This document shows positions 24,301 through 39,300 of a stretch of DNA of 64,000 nt, piece after piece. Made by a program: the position numbers and the translations under genes. Source of the DNA: Sisyra terminalis (lineage: Eukaryota > Arthropoda > Insecta > Neuroptera > Sisyridae); the NCBI GenBank assembly GCA_958496175.1, contig OY292274.1, positions 13,723,689-13,787,688 on the forward strand, in the 5' to 3' direction. Under the pieces are notes generated by a model, which was not told where the DNA came from, searched no databases, and saw nothing but the letters and a program-made list of their open reading frames with translations. How positions within the stretch are numbered: the stretch's first letter is position 1; every line of letters starts with the position of its first letter.

Positions 24301-27300
24301 AAATTACTAAAATCGAGCTTTTTTCTTCAAATGGCTATATCCGGAAAAATTTGAAAAGTATGAACATTTTTCTTTCGAAATTCACAAACGACAAAAAACA
24401 CGTATTAATGGCGAAAAAAAATTTGAAGTTTTAATATTTATAGAAAAGCTCAAAACGTCAAGTTAGTACTACACAAGACACAACATCCAGAATCATAATC
24501 TGTAAGCTTTTCAGAGTTTAAAGCTATACACAGAATGCGGTTTTCATATTCTGCTTAATAAACTCCATCCAACTCCGGGTTTAAATGTCAAAATTTGTCG
24601 TTTTGGTTTCCGGAGATAAAAAAGTGATTTTCGAATTGAACTGCATGAAGAGGGAATACACCTCACTAAGGTGTTTTTGGGTCTCTTCAATTAAATGGTT
24701 TATCACAAACTTCAATTGGTGTGTCTTAATTTTTTATTTATTTATATTTTATCATAACTCATGTCAAAGTAAACTATTTTTTTCAGAAGGTTTTTCCTTT
24801 TAAAGTTCGTTTAAAACGTTGAAGCAATGGCAAACTATTGACAAAGCGATTCTTGAGTGTAAAAAGACATCAAGTTTATACGCATGTGAAAAATGTCACA
24901 TTCACTGCTTTAATCGATAAAATAGTTAAATATTTAATTGGGTTTTTGATAACAAAATTATTGACAGAAATTCATGATTTTACAACTGTTTTTTGGACAA
25001 GTATGCAACTAAATGAGATCATTAGTTGTTGTTAAGTTGTTAACGTGTTGGTGAAACGTAAAGACGTTCGCATTTCTACGTATTTCAGTGCATTCCTAGT
25101 TTAGTAATTAAATCAATTGCAACTTACAAAGTTTGATGCTAGAGATGCAGGAATATGTTGTCTATTGCGGTCAGCACCTGGGGCAGCATTACTATCTTCA
25201 ATACAGTGTTGAAAGTAACTCGGTTCCACATCTAATGATTGGGGTGGTTTCGTTGCGCATTTAGGCCCTCCAAACAATGCATCTGGCCGTGTTAGGGGAG
25301 CAGAAATGGATGGTGATCCTAAAACGTAAAATTGATTAATTGAACTGAATTTATTTCGGGTGGTAAATGAATTTCAGTTTGAATTGGTTTTCGATGTGAA
25401 TTGTTCAGTAATGATATCAATTAATAATTAGAATTGTTTTAAAATGTGTCGGCTGATATAAATAGTTAGTTGATAATTACCAGCAAGAGTTGTACGTGTG
25501 ACTGGTGGTGCATTTAAAATGTCCGGCTGATGTGTGGAGAATCGCGAACCGTTAACTTCATCCTCGTTGGAAATGGCACCTGCATGGGGCAGAGGTGAGT
25601 TTTGCAGGTTCGGATATGGACCTTGATTGTTGAATAATGATGACGGTGATTGTTTCAGTGCAGCCGTATTCATGAGATCATTCGTTCGATTCCCAATTGC
25701 ACCATCCACTGGCTTTAATGTGTACGCCACCACATACCTGTGGTCACCTAATTAAAACGAAAAAAAAATGTATCCGAATGTAATGTCCGCTTTTAATTAG
25801 ATTCACTGACAATTTATATAGTGCTAGGGGAGAAGTAATTTGAAAATTTTATTTTTCAAAATGGACGTTGTTCATAAAACGGGACAATAAAATGCTGCAA
25901 AAACCACCATTTGATTTTAACATCTGATAAAACCTCAAATTTTACACCAGTGCGCCTTTCTTTTCATTTTTTTTTTTTTTTAATGAAACTGTTCAATGAC
26001 ATTAAAGTACTTTTGAATGCAACAATAACTTTGTAAAGTTTTATTCTACCAATACCGGAGACGATTAAATATAGAATGATACCCAAAAATGAAATACAAA
26101 GATTTATTGAAAATATAAAATTCTGTGCACAATAAAAATGCACTCAACTCATATCAATAGTTATTCAATTTCACTATAAAAGCTCCAATATTTTTATTAA
26201 AACTGGTCTATAGTGTAAAAAAAATTGATGTTTATCTTTTCGAAGGTAAGACTTTACAAATACAGAAAGGAGTTTTTTGTTGATTGCACCATTTTTGATT
26301 TAGTTCTGAGATTTCTTGACCAATGAGAAGGAAATATAATACCAATATGGTGTAGTTTAAATAAAATATCGTACCAGTATTGATTTCAAGCATTGAGTTT
26401 TGTCTAGATGGTTGCATTGGGGACATTTTTGGTTGTTTGACCGGATCCAGGTTCAGTTGATGTGGACAATGAGCATTTTGTCGTATATGCATGGGACCCC
26501 GTTTTCGTCGAACTGCTAAAACCACAACTAGAAGCACAGCAATCCCCAGAGTTAACAGCACTCCAGTGAGCAAAGCTGCGACTGGTACCAAGTTAAAACT
26601 TGAACTGCCATCTGTAAAAAAAATATTTTAATCCATAATTCACGATTTTATTGATTATGTTCTCTTAAATTATAAAAGAGGAAAAGGGGGACCCTTTAAT
26701 TTAAATCATAAACGAACGTATACATTTGGTATTTAACCAATGAAAAATTTTAATTAAGTTGTTTCGCAATTTGATTGTGACACAGAAAGGCTTAGATATT
26801 CCAAATATGATTAAATATTGATCAATTAAAAATGATACGTTTGTCATTTGTAAATGGAAATAAAATCGACAGTATTTGTTCAAGGGAAAACTTATTTGAA
26901 TATTGTTGGTTGTTTCAATCAATTGAAAGGATCGTTTCGTTTTGCGGAGTAAAATAATGAATGGGAAAAAATATGTTTTAAGTAGATAAATACTTCAATC
27001 GGATTGGAATGCGATTTTTGTAGAATCTTGTAGGCGGACAGTTAATTGAAAACTGTCTATATGTAGATGTGTATGTGCGTGGGCTGTAAGTATTCTATTG
27101 GAGCTTTGAATTTGTTTATGAATATTGAAATTTAAAATTAACTTAATATGTAAATTTTTTTAATATCACAACCAATCAAAGTAGACCCCAATAACTTGCC
27201 TACATTTAAAATAACTTTTCATGGCTTATTTCAATTGATATTGTAGAAAAAAAATTGCTTGAAATATTCAATTATATTTTGACAGCTTTCAGAAAAATTA

Positions 27301-30300
27301 AAGACTTCAAAAATGTAAATTATTTTGATCTTAGGATTATTTATTAATTTTTATTCATTATGTTCCTATGAAAAGAGAAAGCAAGTAGTTTTATTATCAT
27401 CGATAATTATTAATAGTCGACATCTACACGTAATTTTGTTTGCATAACAATAATAAAGAGGTTGTTAAAGGGTCTAGCAGGATCCACATGGCGAGTTGGC
27501 CCCCAAATAAGAACTTACGTTAAAACTTATGTTAAAATATCGGCTTGATATACAAACACATTTTATATACTTTTCGCGACCAAATTCCTCTTTGACTACG
27601 AGATATGGGCAAAAATGTCCCCCCGCATGACTATTTTTCAAAGTTATATATCTCAAAAACTAATTAAGCTAAAGAAGTGAAACCAACGCGAGGCTTTAGA
27701 TTTTTCTACAGAGTATATCATATATTTCTTTGAAATTTTCAGAAAAAAATATACAAAAAAAATTCCAAAAAACAAATGAAATATTTTTTTTTATATGTTC
27801 TCTGAAAATGACAATCACGAAAAAAATATATTTTATGCTTCTACATGAGCACTATAACTCATAAAAATTGCATGGAAAAATAGTTGGTGCAACACCAACA
27901 AAAACAAATGAAATGTGATTTACGCCTAAAAGTATACCTCGGTTTTATTTTTTTTCGAAGTGTTTCACCAACTTTTTTTTCACAAAACTTCAATAAAAAA
28001 TAGGCCACATATAGAAGTAAAACATATATTATTTTCATAATTGTAAGTTTAAGGAAACATGAAAAAAAAAATTTTATTAGTTTTTTGTTTTTATATATTT
28101 ACTATTAAGATGATTACTTTCAAGATCAAAATAATTGATCCAAAAAGAAAAAAACTAGTGTTTAATTTTGATTAAAATCAGAATTAAAAAAAATAATCGT
28201 CACTGTTATTATTTATTACAATTGGAATACTAAGCGTCTCGAACTAATTCTGGGTACATATTAACGGCATCTGAATTACTTGGTTTTCTTCGTTTAGCTT
28301 AGGATATTATTCACTGGCTCATACCAAAATTTTTACAGGTTCTACCTAAAGTGGGTGAAGAAATGAACTATCAAATAATATTTTAAAACAATGTGTAATT
28401 TTTCTCTAAGTTTTATAAATTTTGAATTGAATTTCTTAAATTATCAATTCCATAAGACATGATTAATTAAAAGCGTTAATTAATTATATTGTGCAATCTT
28501 GATAAGACTGATTTTTTTTTAGTTTCCAAATTTTGCCGTCCTAGATAATTTACCGCCCTAGGCATTAGTCCCGACTGCTTCTAGTGTAAATCCACCGCTG
28601 AATATAATAGCGTCTTTAAGTCATCCAAAATTATCAATTGGACATTGAAATACTTTCTTTGACCCTTACTATTACTCGTTACATGGATGAGAGACATGAA
28701 CCTTATGAATGTTATGGAGGTATGTCAAAATGCTATCAGAGAACTAAAAATTTAATAAAATGTTTCTAATTTAATATTAAAGCACCTCTAAAACTTTTAA
28801 AAAGATTCACTTAATTATTTAAAAGTTATTGCCATTTAAAAATTCTCTGATTTTAGATGTAATCTTATGGAGATTCGGTAATCGAACAGACTAAATTTAT
28901 TTTTATTAGCAAAAAATGCTACCAGGCATCGCAAACTTTCAAAATATGATGCTTGAACTTGGAGAAAAAATTTTGCGTAAAATAATTTGATTTCACACAC
29001 GGTTTTAAAGACACAAATTAAAAAGAGACCAATAATATGGTTTTTACTTGATAAATTAATAAGAGTAAAAGAAAGTGCGGTAACATTGTCATCAACTGTG
29101 ACGTACTGGTTTGTATATAATTCAAGTACATTTGGCTAGATAAAAATGAAACTCTTAATTTATCTTTGCCACACTTCTGAGTACAAAGTATAAGGCGGAA
29201 AAGGATAAAATGCACACAATGTGCGAGAGACATACTAAAGTTAGCAACGCTGCCAACCAATAAATTCGACAGCGTTATCAATTTTTATTTTTTTTATAAA
29301 ATATTTAATTATGAATTTAATTTATATTTTTTTTGTTAATAAGTGACTTAAAATCATGCTTATTGATAGCTGCATTAACAATGATAATGCAGCGGGGACA
29401 TCTTTATTCATCAAGTATTCAACAGAAATACATACATCATGTTAATCACCAACCTTACCAATGAAGAGGAAAGTACGGAAATTCAAAGAATGATATGTTT
29501 GTTAAATTAAAATATCTGAAAATCTTTTGTAGTGAATATGTGCTCAATAACTTTTATTCTAGTTCTCCCTATTTTTTCAAGAAACAACACATTTAAGAGA
29601 TAAATGTAAAATATCATTTATAAAATTATTTCATCAATAAAAAATATAAGGTTAACAATACTTCCTAAATATTAATTAGGTAGGTATAATTTTTTTCAAA
29701 ATTTACTATCAATTTTAATTGGTTCAAAGTTAAAAAATAAATTTGGGAAGAAACCACCTGAAATCAAATTATTTTCTTTCGTTTTTTTTTTATTTTTTTG
29801 ATATCCATTTCTTAAAAATGTTTAACTTGGTTTTAAAGAAAAACAATGTTTACTATTGATTAAGTTTAAAAAAGAAAAACTAAAGTTCTTATTTTCTGCA
29901 CTGTTTATATTTAAATGTGAATATAAGTTAGAAAAAAATAACTTTCTTGCATACGAAACGAAGTTTCATGTTTAACTGGTGAAAAGCTATTATGATACTT
30001 TTATGAGACTTAAGGGTAACATCATATTTACATTGAAGTAGTGTAAAGATCAATAGGAACCCATTTTAACATAATAGGAAAATGCTTATTAAATTCGAGG
30101 GAAAAAAGTGAACCGTTTTTGTTTATCTTTCCTAAACTTTTTAAATTAAGTTTATCTACTCTGAAAACAACAAAAAATTTATCCATAAAAAATTTAGAGG
30201 CATTATTTTTTTGTTCAACACCTTAATAAAATAACGAAGGCGAAAATAGTTTTTTTTTTTCACAAAAATAAAATTTGGTTATGTGAAATATTTTAAGTTC

Positions 30301-33300
30301 TTTATTTAAACGAATTTTATAACTCGTAGTATTGATTAAAAACTTTTCTAGAATTGTATTGTGTTATTGTGAATAATCCTAAAAAGAAACATTGGAATTG
30401 AAAAAATATTAACCTTTTAACCCGTCAAAAGTTCACTAATATAGTGATAAGTAAATAATAAAGTACTATTGAGAGCATGTGCAACAAATATTTAGTGATG
30501 GATGCATTTGGATGCAACCGTTGATGAAATTCAAATAAAAATTATCCTTGGATTCAAAGTCGTAGAAAAATAAGGCAATGTTTCCAATTGTTTTGTTAAT
30601 TTTTTAAGCCAGGTGGTAAAGCAATACCTTGTACATTGTAACAGAAAGGGACAAAGTCCGTCTCTCTCTTTGTGCCATGCCGGCACGCGATTGGCTGAGT
30701 GACTTCTATCTCTCTCCCACCAATGCGAATGTACATATAGATTGTTCTGGAAACATCTAGTAGATGGTGGAACGTTGGTGAACAATGGAGTACATTCTAG
30801 AATGTTGGGTTGCGGGTATATAAGTCGCTCAGCTCAAGCCCAGGGGGAGTTCTGTATCGAAGTTTTCTTTGAATTTCCGTTACAACAAAGCGATTTTTAT
30901 TGTGATTTCGATTTAAAAGTGATTATTGTCATTTAAGTGCTTGTTTTGACAAGTGTAATTGTGTAATAAAAAGTGTATACAAGTGTAATAAAAAAGTGAT
31001 TGTTAAGTGTGAAAGTGATTATTTATTTCCAAAAGAAATTAAAAGAACGAATAAACGCCATCTCAATACAGTTTTGAGACGTCACGTTACAATATGTATG
31101 GTGAAAACAACCAAAAACAGGAGTTGGATTCATCCCTATGTTCAAATCATCCCTCTTAATCCCTATAAATCCATGGATGACCTTTATAAAAGCCTCCTAA
31201 GATTCTCTTTCTTTTGCCTGGAGAATCAAAACTAATATCTTTTACAATATACCGAATTTAAATTCATAACTGTTGGAAGCATTGGTAATAATCTAGCAAA
31301 GCATGTCAATATATCAATGGTGTAAATTTATCAATGGCACCAATTTTTCTATCACTATAAAATAATTAAATGTACTCCAAATGGTTCACCTTTTAAAATA
31401 CTTCAGGTGACGTCATTTTTTTTAATGGGACAACCTGTGTAATTTATAAACCTTGCCTATCAACTCCTTAACTGCCATTAAAATATTTTTGCAGGGTCGA
31501 TTCACCATTGACTTTGGCCCTTCCATGAATTTAATCTTTAGTTAACGCGTTAGACACAAATATATATTTTATATGATTTCGGCCGTTTTTAATAGAAAAT
31601 TAATGAAATTTCTGACTTAATCTTTTTTACTAATTATATAAAGATCTCATTTAAGATATTTTACCTACGCTTTGATTAAAAAAAGGAGTCCCTGTTTTTC
31701 CGGAGACATTATTTTTAATTTGTATCAATATTATGTTGACATATAAACAAGTAATGTAAAAGATATAAATAATATTAATATTGAAGAATGATAATATTGG
31801 GAAGCATAAAAATATTTTATTGCGAAATTAAAACAAAAAATGGAAACTTAAATCCCAATGATTAATTGTATTGATTCTTGGTGTATATTAGTATTAAAAC
31901 TTTAAGGTTTCAAGTATGTATCTTCCACACTTCTACATTGTATTCTCTTAAATTCAACGTAACGTGTTTCACTTGATTAACACATGTAAACTATAGAACT
32001 ATAATTAATAGATTTTAATCCCTTGATTACAAGAATTGGTGAAATGGAGTCAGTTAAATACATGGTAATCTCTACACACCATGAACTACTTAAAGGCTTA
32101 ATTTGTTTGTTTCGGGGAGCAAGTATGTAATTCAATTTAATCAACTGCAAAAAGGTATTTTTATAAAATAAAAAATACAAAGAAAATCTGTAAAATTTAT
32201 ATTCGAATCAAAGCAATAAAAAAAAAAACATAAATTTTGTGCTTTAAAATTTCGTTCGTTTCGTTTGTGTCAGTTAAACAAAGCGACGATTTTTTCAACG
32301 TATTGTCTGTGGAGAGGAAGAGAAAACGGTTGCAGGGATAAAATTGAAATGATAAACAATCATTTCTCTGCAAGGTATTTGTGTATTTCGTTTAAAAAAG
32401 AACGAGAAGCTCGTTTCGTGCGAGGGTTGACTACTTCAAATGTTCATCGAGAGTTAGTGTTGAAAGCTCCTCGTCGTCTCTATCGCATCTGACTGGGCTT
32501 TAACGTTTTTAAATTTGAAAGAACAAGTCGGATTTCTCCAACAAAAACAAGTTTAGAGCTTTTGGAGATATAAAACATATATAACTCAGAGATAATCCAT
32601 ATTCGCTTTATCTAAAAATAACAATAAAGCAATGCATTTAAGTGAATATACTTTCATTTTAGTAACAAATAGCACAATAAGTTTAGAAATTGTTTGGATA
32701 AAGGTAATTTTTAATTTCTTTATAATTAATCACAATTAACCTAATAGTTATTTATAAATCTACACTGTGAAAAATTTGATTCTGAGGTCAAATTCCATAG
32801 GAGTTAGACTAGTTTACCTTCAGTGAAATATATTTCGCTTTATTCAATCCCAAATGGTTTGAATCAAGAATTTTATATTTCTTGTGTCAAGAAACACGCG
32901 TATTTGAATAGAATGTCTAATACATTCACAACAATGGTAAGTGTAGGTGAGTGAACTCCCCTCCACATTTCACAAATTAAAATTAGGGGATTTTATCTTT
33001 GTGTACCTAAGCTGCTCATGCGCATAACATGAAATGTTTAATACAGTTCCTTATAGTGCTGGATCGCTATTGTCAATTATCGTTCATTTCGTTTATAAGA
33101 AAATATAAATACTATTCAAGACTATCGACAATAAATAAAATTATTCCTTCTTCTCCTTCTCTCTTTTCTTTTAAAATTGGCATTCATTAATTTTATTAGA
33201 AATTATATTGAAGTTTTAAAACAACCGCGCTCCGACCTAGGTCGTTGAAGTGAAAAAGTGAGTTGGAGAGAGATAGGATTACCGAATCGAATACCGGATC

Positions 33301-36300
33301 AAACATGAATCCTCTATAGTTTATCTCTGTGTTTTCTAAGCTGTATTATCAATTTGAACCTGTGAATTTTGCTTTTCATTTAACATTTTAACTTGTAAGT
33401 TATACAACATTATTTATAAATTATTATTTTAATAAGTGTAATAACATGTTTAAATATTCATAAAAAAAATATTAGCGGATAATTTGTGTTGAACGATTAT
33501 TACATGTATTTTATAAAAATGGCTGATGACGCGGTCAAAGTATATTTAATGAGTTGGGGGTTCGAAGATCTTATTGATAGTTTTGAGGTTTGTATATTAT
33601 TTTTAAAAAAATAAAATATTTATATATTTATAAACTTTTATTATTCCTCCACGAGCTGGTGTATCAGTCAAACAAAAAAATTATTGGAAACCTACGTAAA
33701 AAGAAAACCAGTGAGGATTTGCTGTTCATATTAAAGTAAGTTATATTTATAATAATATATTTTATTTTATTCTAAGAAATGATTATTTGTATTTTTTAGA
33801 GTATGGGCTAGAAGTTTTTAAAGTTCTTAAATATAGTAAGGACATATACTTTTAATTAAATAATTTAAGTTTACATATTTAGTTCTGTTTAAAAATATGT
33901 TATAATTATGTACATTTGTTCTTAATAAAATATATATAAAATGAAAACCAAATCAGCCTTTAATTTTAAATAAAATTTAATTGAAACTAATTTTTGTTTT
34001 GGTTAAAATATCTGTGCGAATTAAACCAAATATATAAAATTATTCATCCAATTTCGTTTATATTTGAATTAAGGATAGTTATGTTTGAAAAAAGTATCCA
34101 AATTTTTAATCAAGTTTAAATATTGTTTGAAATAAATATAATGGTGATTTCGTACAAAAAAATCGAAGATAACTTACTATTATCTTTACTTAATGTTTCT
34201 TGGCCCAAGAAACATTTTGAAACTCGTATAGCGCTTGATTTAAAGTTCATGCGCATTTCGCAGTATCCAACCTTACAGCTGGTTTTAACCAAACGAAAAA
34301 CGAATGAGATTAGTACGCTCTTTTTACGGTGTAAAGATAGAAATCAGCGTTATTTTTTATTCATTCTGTTTTCCGTTTTTCTATAAGTTAAACAATCTTT
34401 TTTTCTTGGTATTTTCTTGAGCATAGCACTTATTAAATTCGAGTATAGTTAAAGGTATGTTATAAAATACAATAATTTTTATCTGCTCTAAAAACCGATT
34501 CTCAAACTGTGGTACGTAAAGAATAATTGTTTGAATTATGGTGTAAGCTTCTTTTCCATTCATTCGTTGTAATTCTAAGGCAAAACCGTTAGTTGCAACT
34601 TGCAAGCATCAAGACCTATTAAGTGGTAAGCCACTAAAAAAAATTGAAAACCACTGATTTATAAAACTTTTATTAGTTTTCTTAAAATATAAAAAATTAA
34701 AATTGATTAAAACAGAAAAAAAAGTATTAGTGAAGGAAACTGGATTTTCGTTAAAATTAAACTCATGAGAAATAGTAATTTAAAGAAGTGAAAGATAGTT
34801 TCTCCACAAAATGAAAAGTAAAAAAAAAAGCTTTCATCACTTACAAACTAAAATATTGGAAAAACAACGTTCATCAAGTTTTCCAGGAAACCCCTATGTA
34901 ATGCTAACTTAATGTTTAGAGCTTTTCTATAAGTATTAAAATTTTGATTTTTTTTCGACGTCAATTAATAGTGTTCTTTATTCGCTCGAGATTTTAAAAA
35001 GAAAAATTTTTATCGCTTGCATATTTTACCGAATAAAAATGAAATTTTGCACCATTAATTGATGTTTTTTGTCGTTTGAGAGTTCTGAAAGAAAAACCTT
35101 CGTAGCTTGCATATTTTCTCGGAAATTACTGCTTAAAGAATAAGCTAGATTTGGATCATTTTCACATAATTTTGAACTTTCTATAACTTTTTATTCATTA
35201 TTTGGTGTTTTTTTGTTACTCGAGAGTTTTTCAGTAAACTATTTTTTTCACTCGCAAAAATAATATTTATCGTTTGCTTTCATAAGTTTTAAAGCTTCAA
35301 TGTTAGAGAAATGTCCAAATAGAGATTTTTCTTAAAACTTTTTATCAAGCTTTTTCTTTAAATTATTTTTTCTAAAAAATGCTACAAAATTTTTATTTTC
35401 AAAAAAAAACTCGAGCGACAAAAAACACCAATTAATGGAGAAAAAGTTTTGAAAAAGCACTCAAATCGAGCTTTTTATTTAAACAGTGTCATTTTCCGAG
35501 AAAATTTGTAAGCTATGAAGTTTTTCAATTCGAAAATTTGAAACAATAAAAACACAAATAACGGTGGAAGAAAATTTTCTCACATTTTTCTTAAATGGTT
35601 TTTTCCAGGAAAATATATAAGCGACAAAGTTCGTTTTTTCAAAAATCTCGAGCGAAAAGACAACACTGATGAAAAAAACATTGCAATTTCAATATTTGTG
35701 AAACGTCAAAATAAAGTTTTTTCCTTAAATGGTTTTTTCCAGGAAAATATGCACGCGACAAATGCTTTTTTTTCAGAACTCTTGATCGACAAAAAACACC
35801 AAAATATTTTGTAGTTGTTTTTTAAAAAGTAAGTGTTTAACTTTGGCCAACTGCACTGGTTTGTGAATTATTTTAATATTTTAAAAAAAAGCTTGGCAAT
35901 TAAACTTTCCGCAGACCTCCTTTTTCATTAAAATTTCCTATGAAATGGCTGCCAGAAAAACCTGTACCATAATTATTTTTTTCAAATAGTTTTTTGTGAC
36001 TGTCTATCCATAAAGAACTCGTAATTAAAGAATCAGGAAAAAAAAATGTTGTGTTTGATCTGATAGGTAGTTTGATGTAAAAATTTAGTACGATCATATA
36101 GTATTTGATTATAATCAAATACTCTTAAAATTCATCAAATTCTCTTATTCTTTGAATAACTTGACAAAAAGCTTTAAAATATTCTTTGATTGATGTTTCT
36201 AGGTAATTAATATATTTCTTTTGTGTAAATATAATGAGAAAATAATTTTCATATTAGTAGTCACGACCGATATTAATATATTAACGGTGGTATGATCAGT

Positions 36301-39300
36301 ATTACCAAATTTTCTTTGATTTACTTCCCTCCGAATCAAATCAATTTGGTGCTTTTATAATATCAAAAACGTGTTCAGTAATCACACAATGATATTTTCC
36401 TATTTTTTCTTTTTTTCATCTTTCACATTTCTTCTTTTTATTACTGGTTTTTCAAGAAAGAGTAATTGCATAACTAAAACTCATCACCACGTAATATAGA
36501 CGTTAACTCCGACGCAATCTACTTTACTGCATTTGTATCAAAGCAAAAATAATTTTGTAAATTTCTCTGCTAATATTACCTCATAAATACTGAAACATCT
36601 TATACTAGTTTCTTTGAGAAGTTGTCTCTCAAAGGTTTTGCGACATGATAGAGGAAAACTATGAATGTATTAGAGATTCAAGTCTGATCATACTCGTATA
36701 CTAAAGACTAATAAGGCAAAACTTTGATTGTTTGAAAATTAGAATATCTGCTACGTTCAATAATGTTTATCAAAATTAACTCGACTATGCTGAATTAATT
36801 ATGGCACAACTTCACCATTAAATCTTCTCTCACACTTTGCTTCAGATCAATATCTAATGAATAATTCTGATCAATTTTTAATGAATTAATACAATTTCGA
36901 AACGGTATGAATACTTAATAAGATTTGACCACCAATAATTTAATAGGAAATGGTTATTAATTTTATTCAAAAAAATATATATATCCGAAATGAAATAGTG
37001 ACGTTTTAATAATATTGTTCATTTAATAAATGATAAACACGTTCAGTTATTGTAATAAATAAGTGTTTTATGAATAGTGTTTGATTGGTGCATTCATTGT
37101 AAGTTTGTTAATAAATTTTAATTTATTAGGAAAATAATTTAACAATTAGTTTTATAAAATAAACATTTCTAAATTGAAGTAAATTGGTTGAGAAAATTAA
37201 TTTTCCTACAACAAACTTATGGTTTATTTTCATCATTTCTTTACGATAGTGCAAAATAATTTGATATTGTTAGTGTTTTGGGTCTTTAATAACGATCATC
37301 TTTGACTAATAAAAACGCTTCAATGAAAAATAATTCTTTTGCATCTCACAAGGAGAATGTTAAAGGTTTATGCCAACATGCTACAATCTTTTAATCTGCA
37401 AAATCGGCAATTTAGAACTCGAGTAATCGACAATACCTCAAGCAATTGCCAAATCAATTCAAGTGTTTCTCAAAGCAGTATATAGCAGTGCATTGGATCT
37501 CATTCTTTACCTACTGTACATCGCCGATAAGACAGTCATAATGGGCTAGTGACGAGGACCCTGTGGTTGCAGTAGCTCATCTCCAACATCATATCGCCTT
37601 AATTGAAACTTGGACGGAACAGTGAAAAATAAAACTCAATAAGGCAAAAACGACACTGTTCATTTCACTGTGAAAAGAGGCGATTATCCTATTGTTTACG
37701 TTATGGGATTGAGGATATTAGAATTGAGTATGGATAAATACTTTGAACCTTACCGCGATGAAAGGTTTACTTGGCGAACTTCTATAGCTAAAAAGAGAAT
37801 TCAAATAATGATGAGGTTTAAGCATTATGGGAAGAAAATACGTAAGTTCTTTGGAAAACAAACTACTCCTATACAAGGTCATGATAGTACTGATACGGAG
37901 CTATGGGATCAAATTGTGGGCTTGTGCCAGCAAATTTAGTATTTCAATGATTCAAAGATGCCAGTTTAAAATTTTACGAGCGATCGCCAATGTGCCATAA
38001 TATATAAAGACTTGCACAAATGTCATATCACAGAAATGGTCAAATTAAGAATTGAAGCTCATCTCATAAGACTGATGGAGCATACAAATCCGTTGATGGA
38101 CCACTTTTGAATCACTCAACTAGCAGAAGATCTAAAATCAAGGAGAACACCAATTGCGCTGAGAATAAATTAACAAGAAGATGTTCCACTGAGAACTTCT
38201 ACATCAAGCCAATTCGAGTTCAAAAGCTCCAGCCAGGACATCACATTAACTCATATTTGTACTAACTGATTGTTAATTTAATAAAAAAAAACAAGGAGGG
38301 TGCAAGGTCTTGAACTCTCGTATTTAGTTCTAATTTTGTAGAATGATCAATCTAATTTACCTGTTGGTTAAAGGAACCACTTTTCGATATTTTTTTAGTT
38401 ATTTGTAATTAAAGATACAATTTTACTCGAGAATAAAAAAACCTGTTTCCTATTACAAACAGTGATATGACGTCTATCGAGTACTACTTTCTTGAAACTT
38501 GTGAACAATAACTTCGAAATATTTAAGTGTTTTTTCTTTGTCGCTCGGGAGCTCTGAAAAAAAGCTTTATATTTGATCGCTAAAGAAATCAGAAAAAAAA
38601 AATTTTTAAAAATTGAAATTTCGATTAGTTGATGATTTTTTTTTGTAAATTTTTTTTTCACAACTCTTGAGCGAAAAAAAACATCAATTAATCAAAATTT
38701 TAATATTTATAGAAAAGGTCTAAACATTTTTAAATACTACATAGAGTTTTTCTGGAAAATATGGAAGCAAAATTTTTTTTCTCCAGAATTCTCAAACAAT
38801 AAAAAATGTGAAAATATTTCGTTATTTCTAACAAATTTCAAAAATGTAGTTCGTACTTGATAAACTTAGTGATATGTTTAGGACACATTTGGTGAAGACT
38901 AAGTTGAAATAATTTTAACAATCTTAAGGATATGATCTATCTTTCTGTAAGTGAAAATATCGGCATAGTCTTTCGAATGATAACCATAAATAAATGGCTA
39001 AAATATAATATATAAATATAAATAGTTAAATAAGTTCAGAACTTAGTTACTAGAATTTTATGAACCTTTTCATCATTAAAAAGTTTTAATTCAGTAAATA
39101 TGTTTACCTTAATTTAACGAAAATCATTAAAAGTTAACTATTCAAAATTAATAATGCTTTAGTATCGCAGTAATTTGTAAAATAAACGATTAATAAAATA
39201 CTACTAGTTGCCCGTTGCATTCGCAACTAAAGGTTTTATCTCAATAAAATGTTTAATATCAGATAATGTAGAGTTAATCAAAAATCAAAATTTTAAATTT

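Larger units (their letters stand above)
15340..25127 (-). other. 9.8 kb intron of the side-family gene
   Basis: Mostly A+T-rich, without supported genes from 15340 to about 20100. Later it holds an uninterpreted ORF-bearing segment (20124-20720), the hAT transposase fossil (21346-22540), satellite-like family C sequence and the 1.55 kb foldback (22739-24293). A more G+C-balanced stretch at 16590-16670 has no recognised function. Confidence 0.6.

Noticed and set aside
27474..28020. Possible further transposon with GGTGCAACACC palindrome
   Set aside because: Only a short palindrome and A-rich runs; no second copy or ends could be shown.
30531..30785. 84-residue minus-strand frame over the heat-shock promoter
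   Set aside because: It reads through HSE and GAGA repeats and has no recognisable protein features.
34900..35800. CRISPR-like array
   Set aside because: Units are degenerate, inverted and in eukaryotic intron DNA; no constant repeat with unique spacers.
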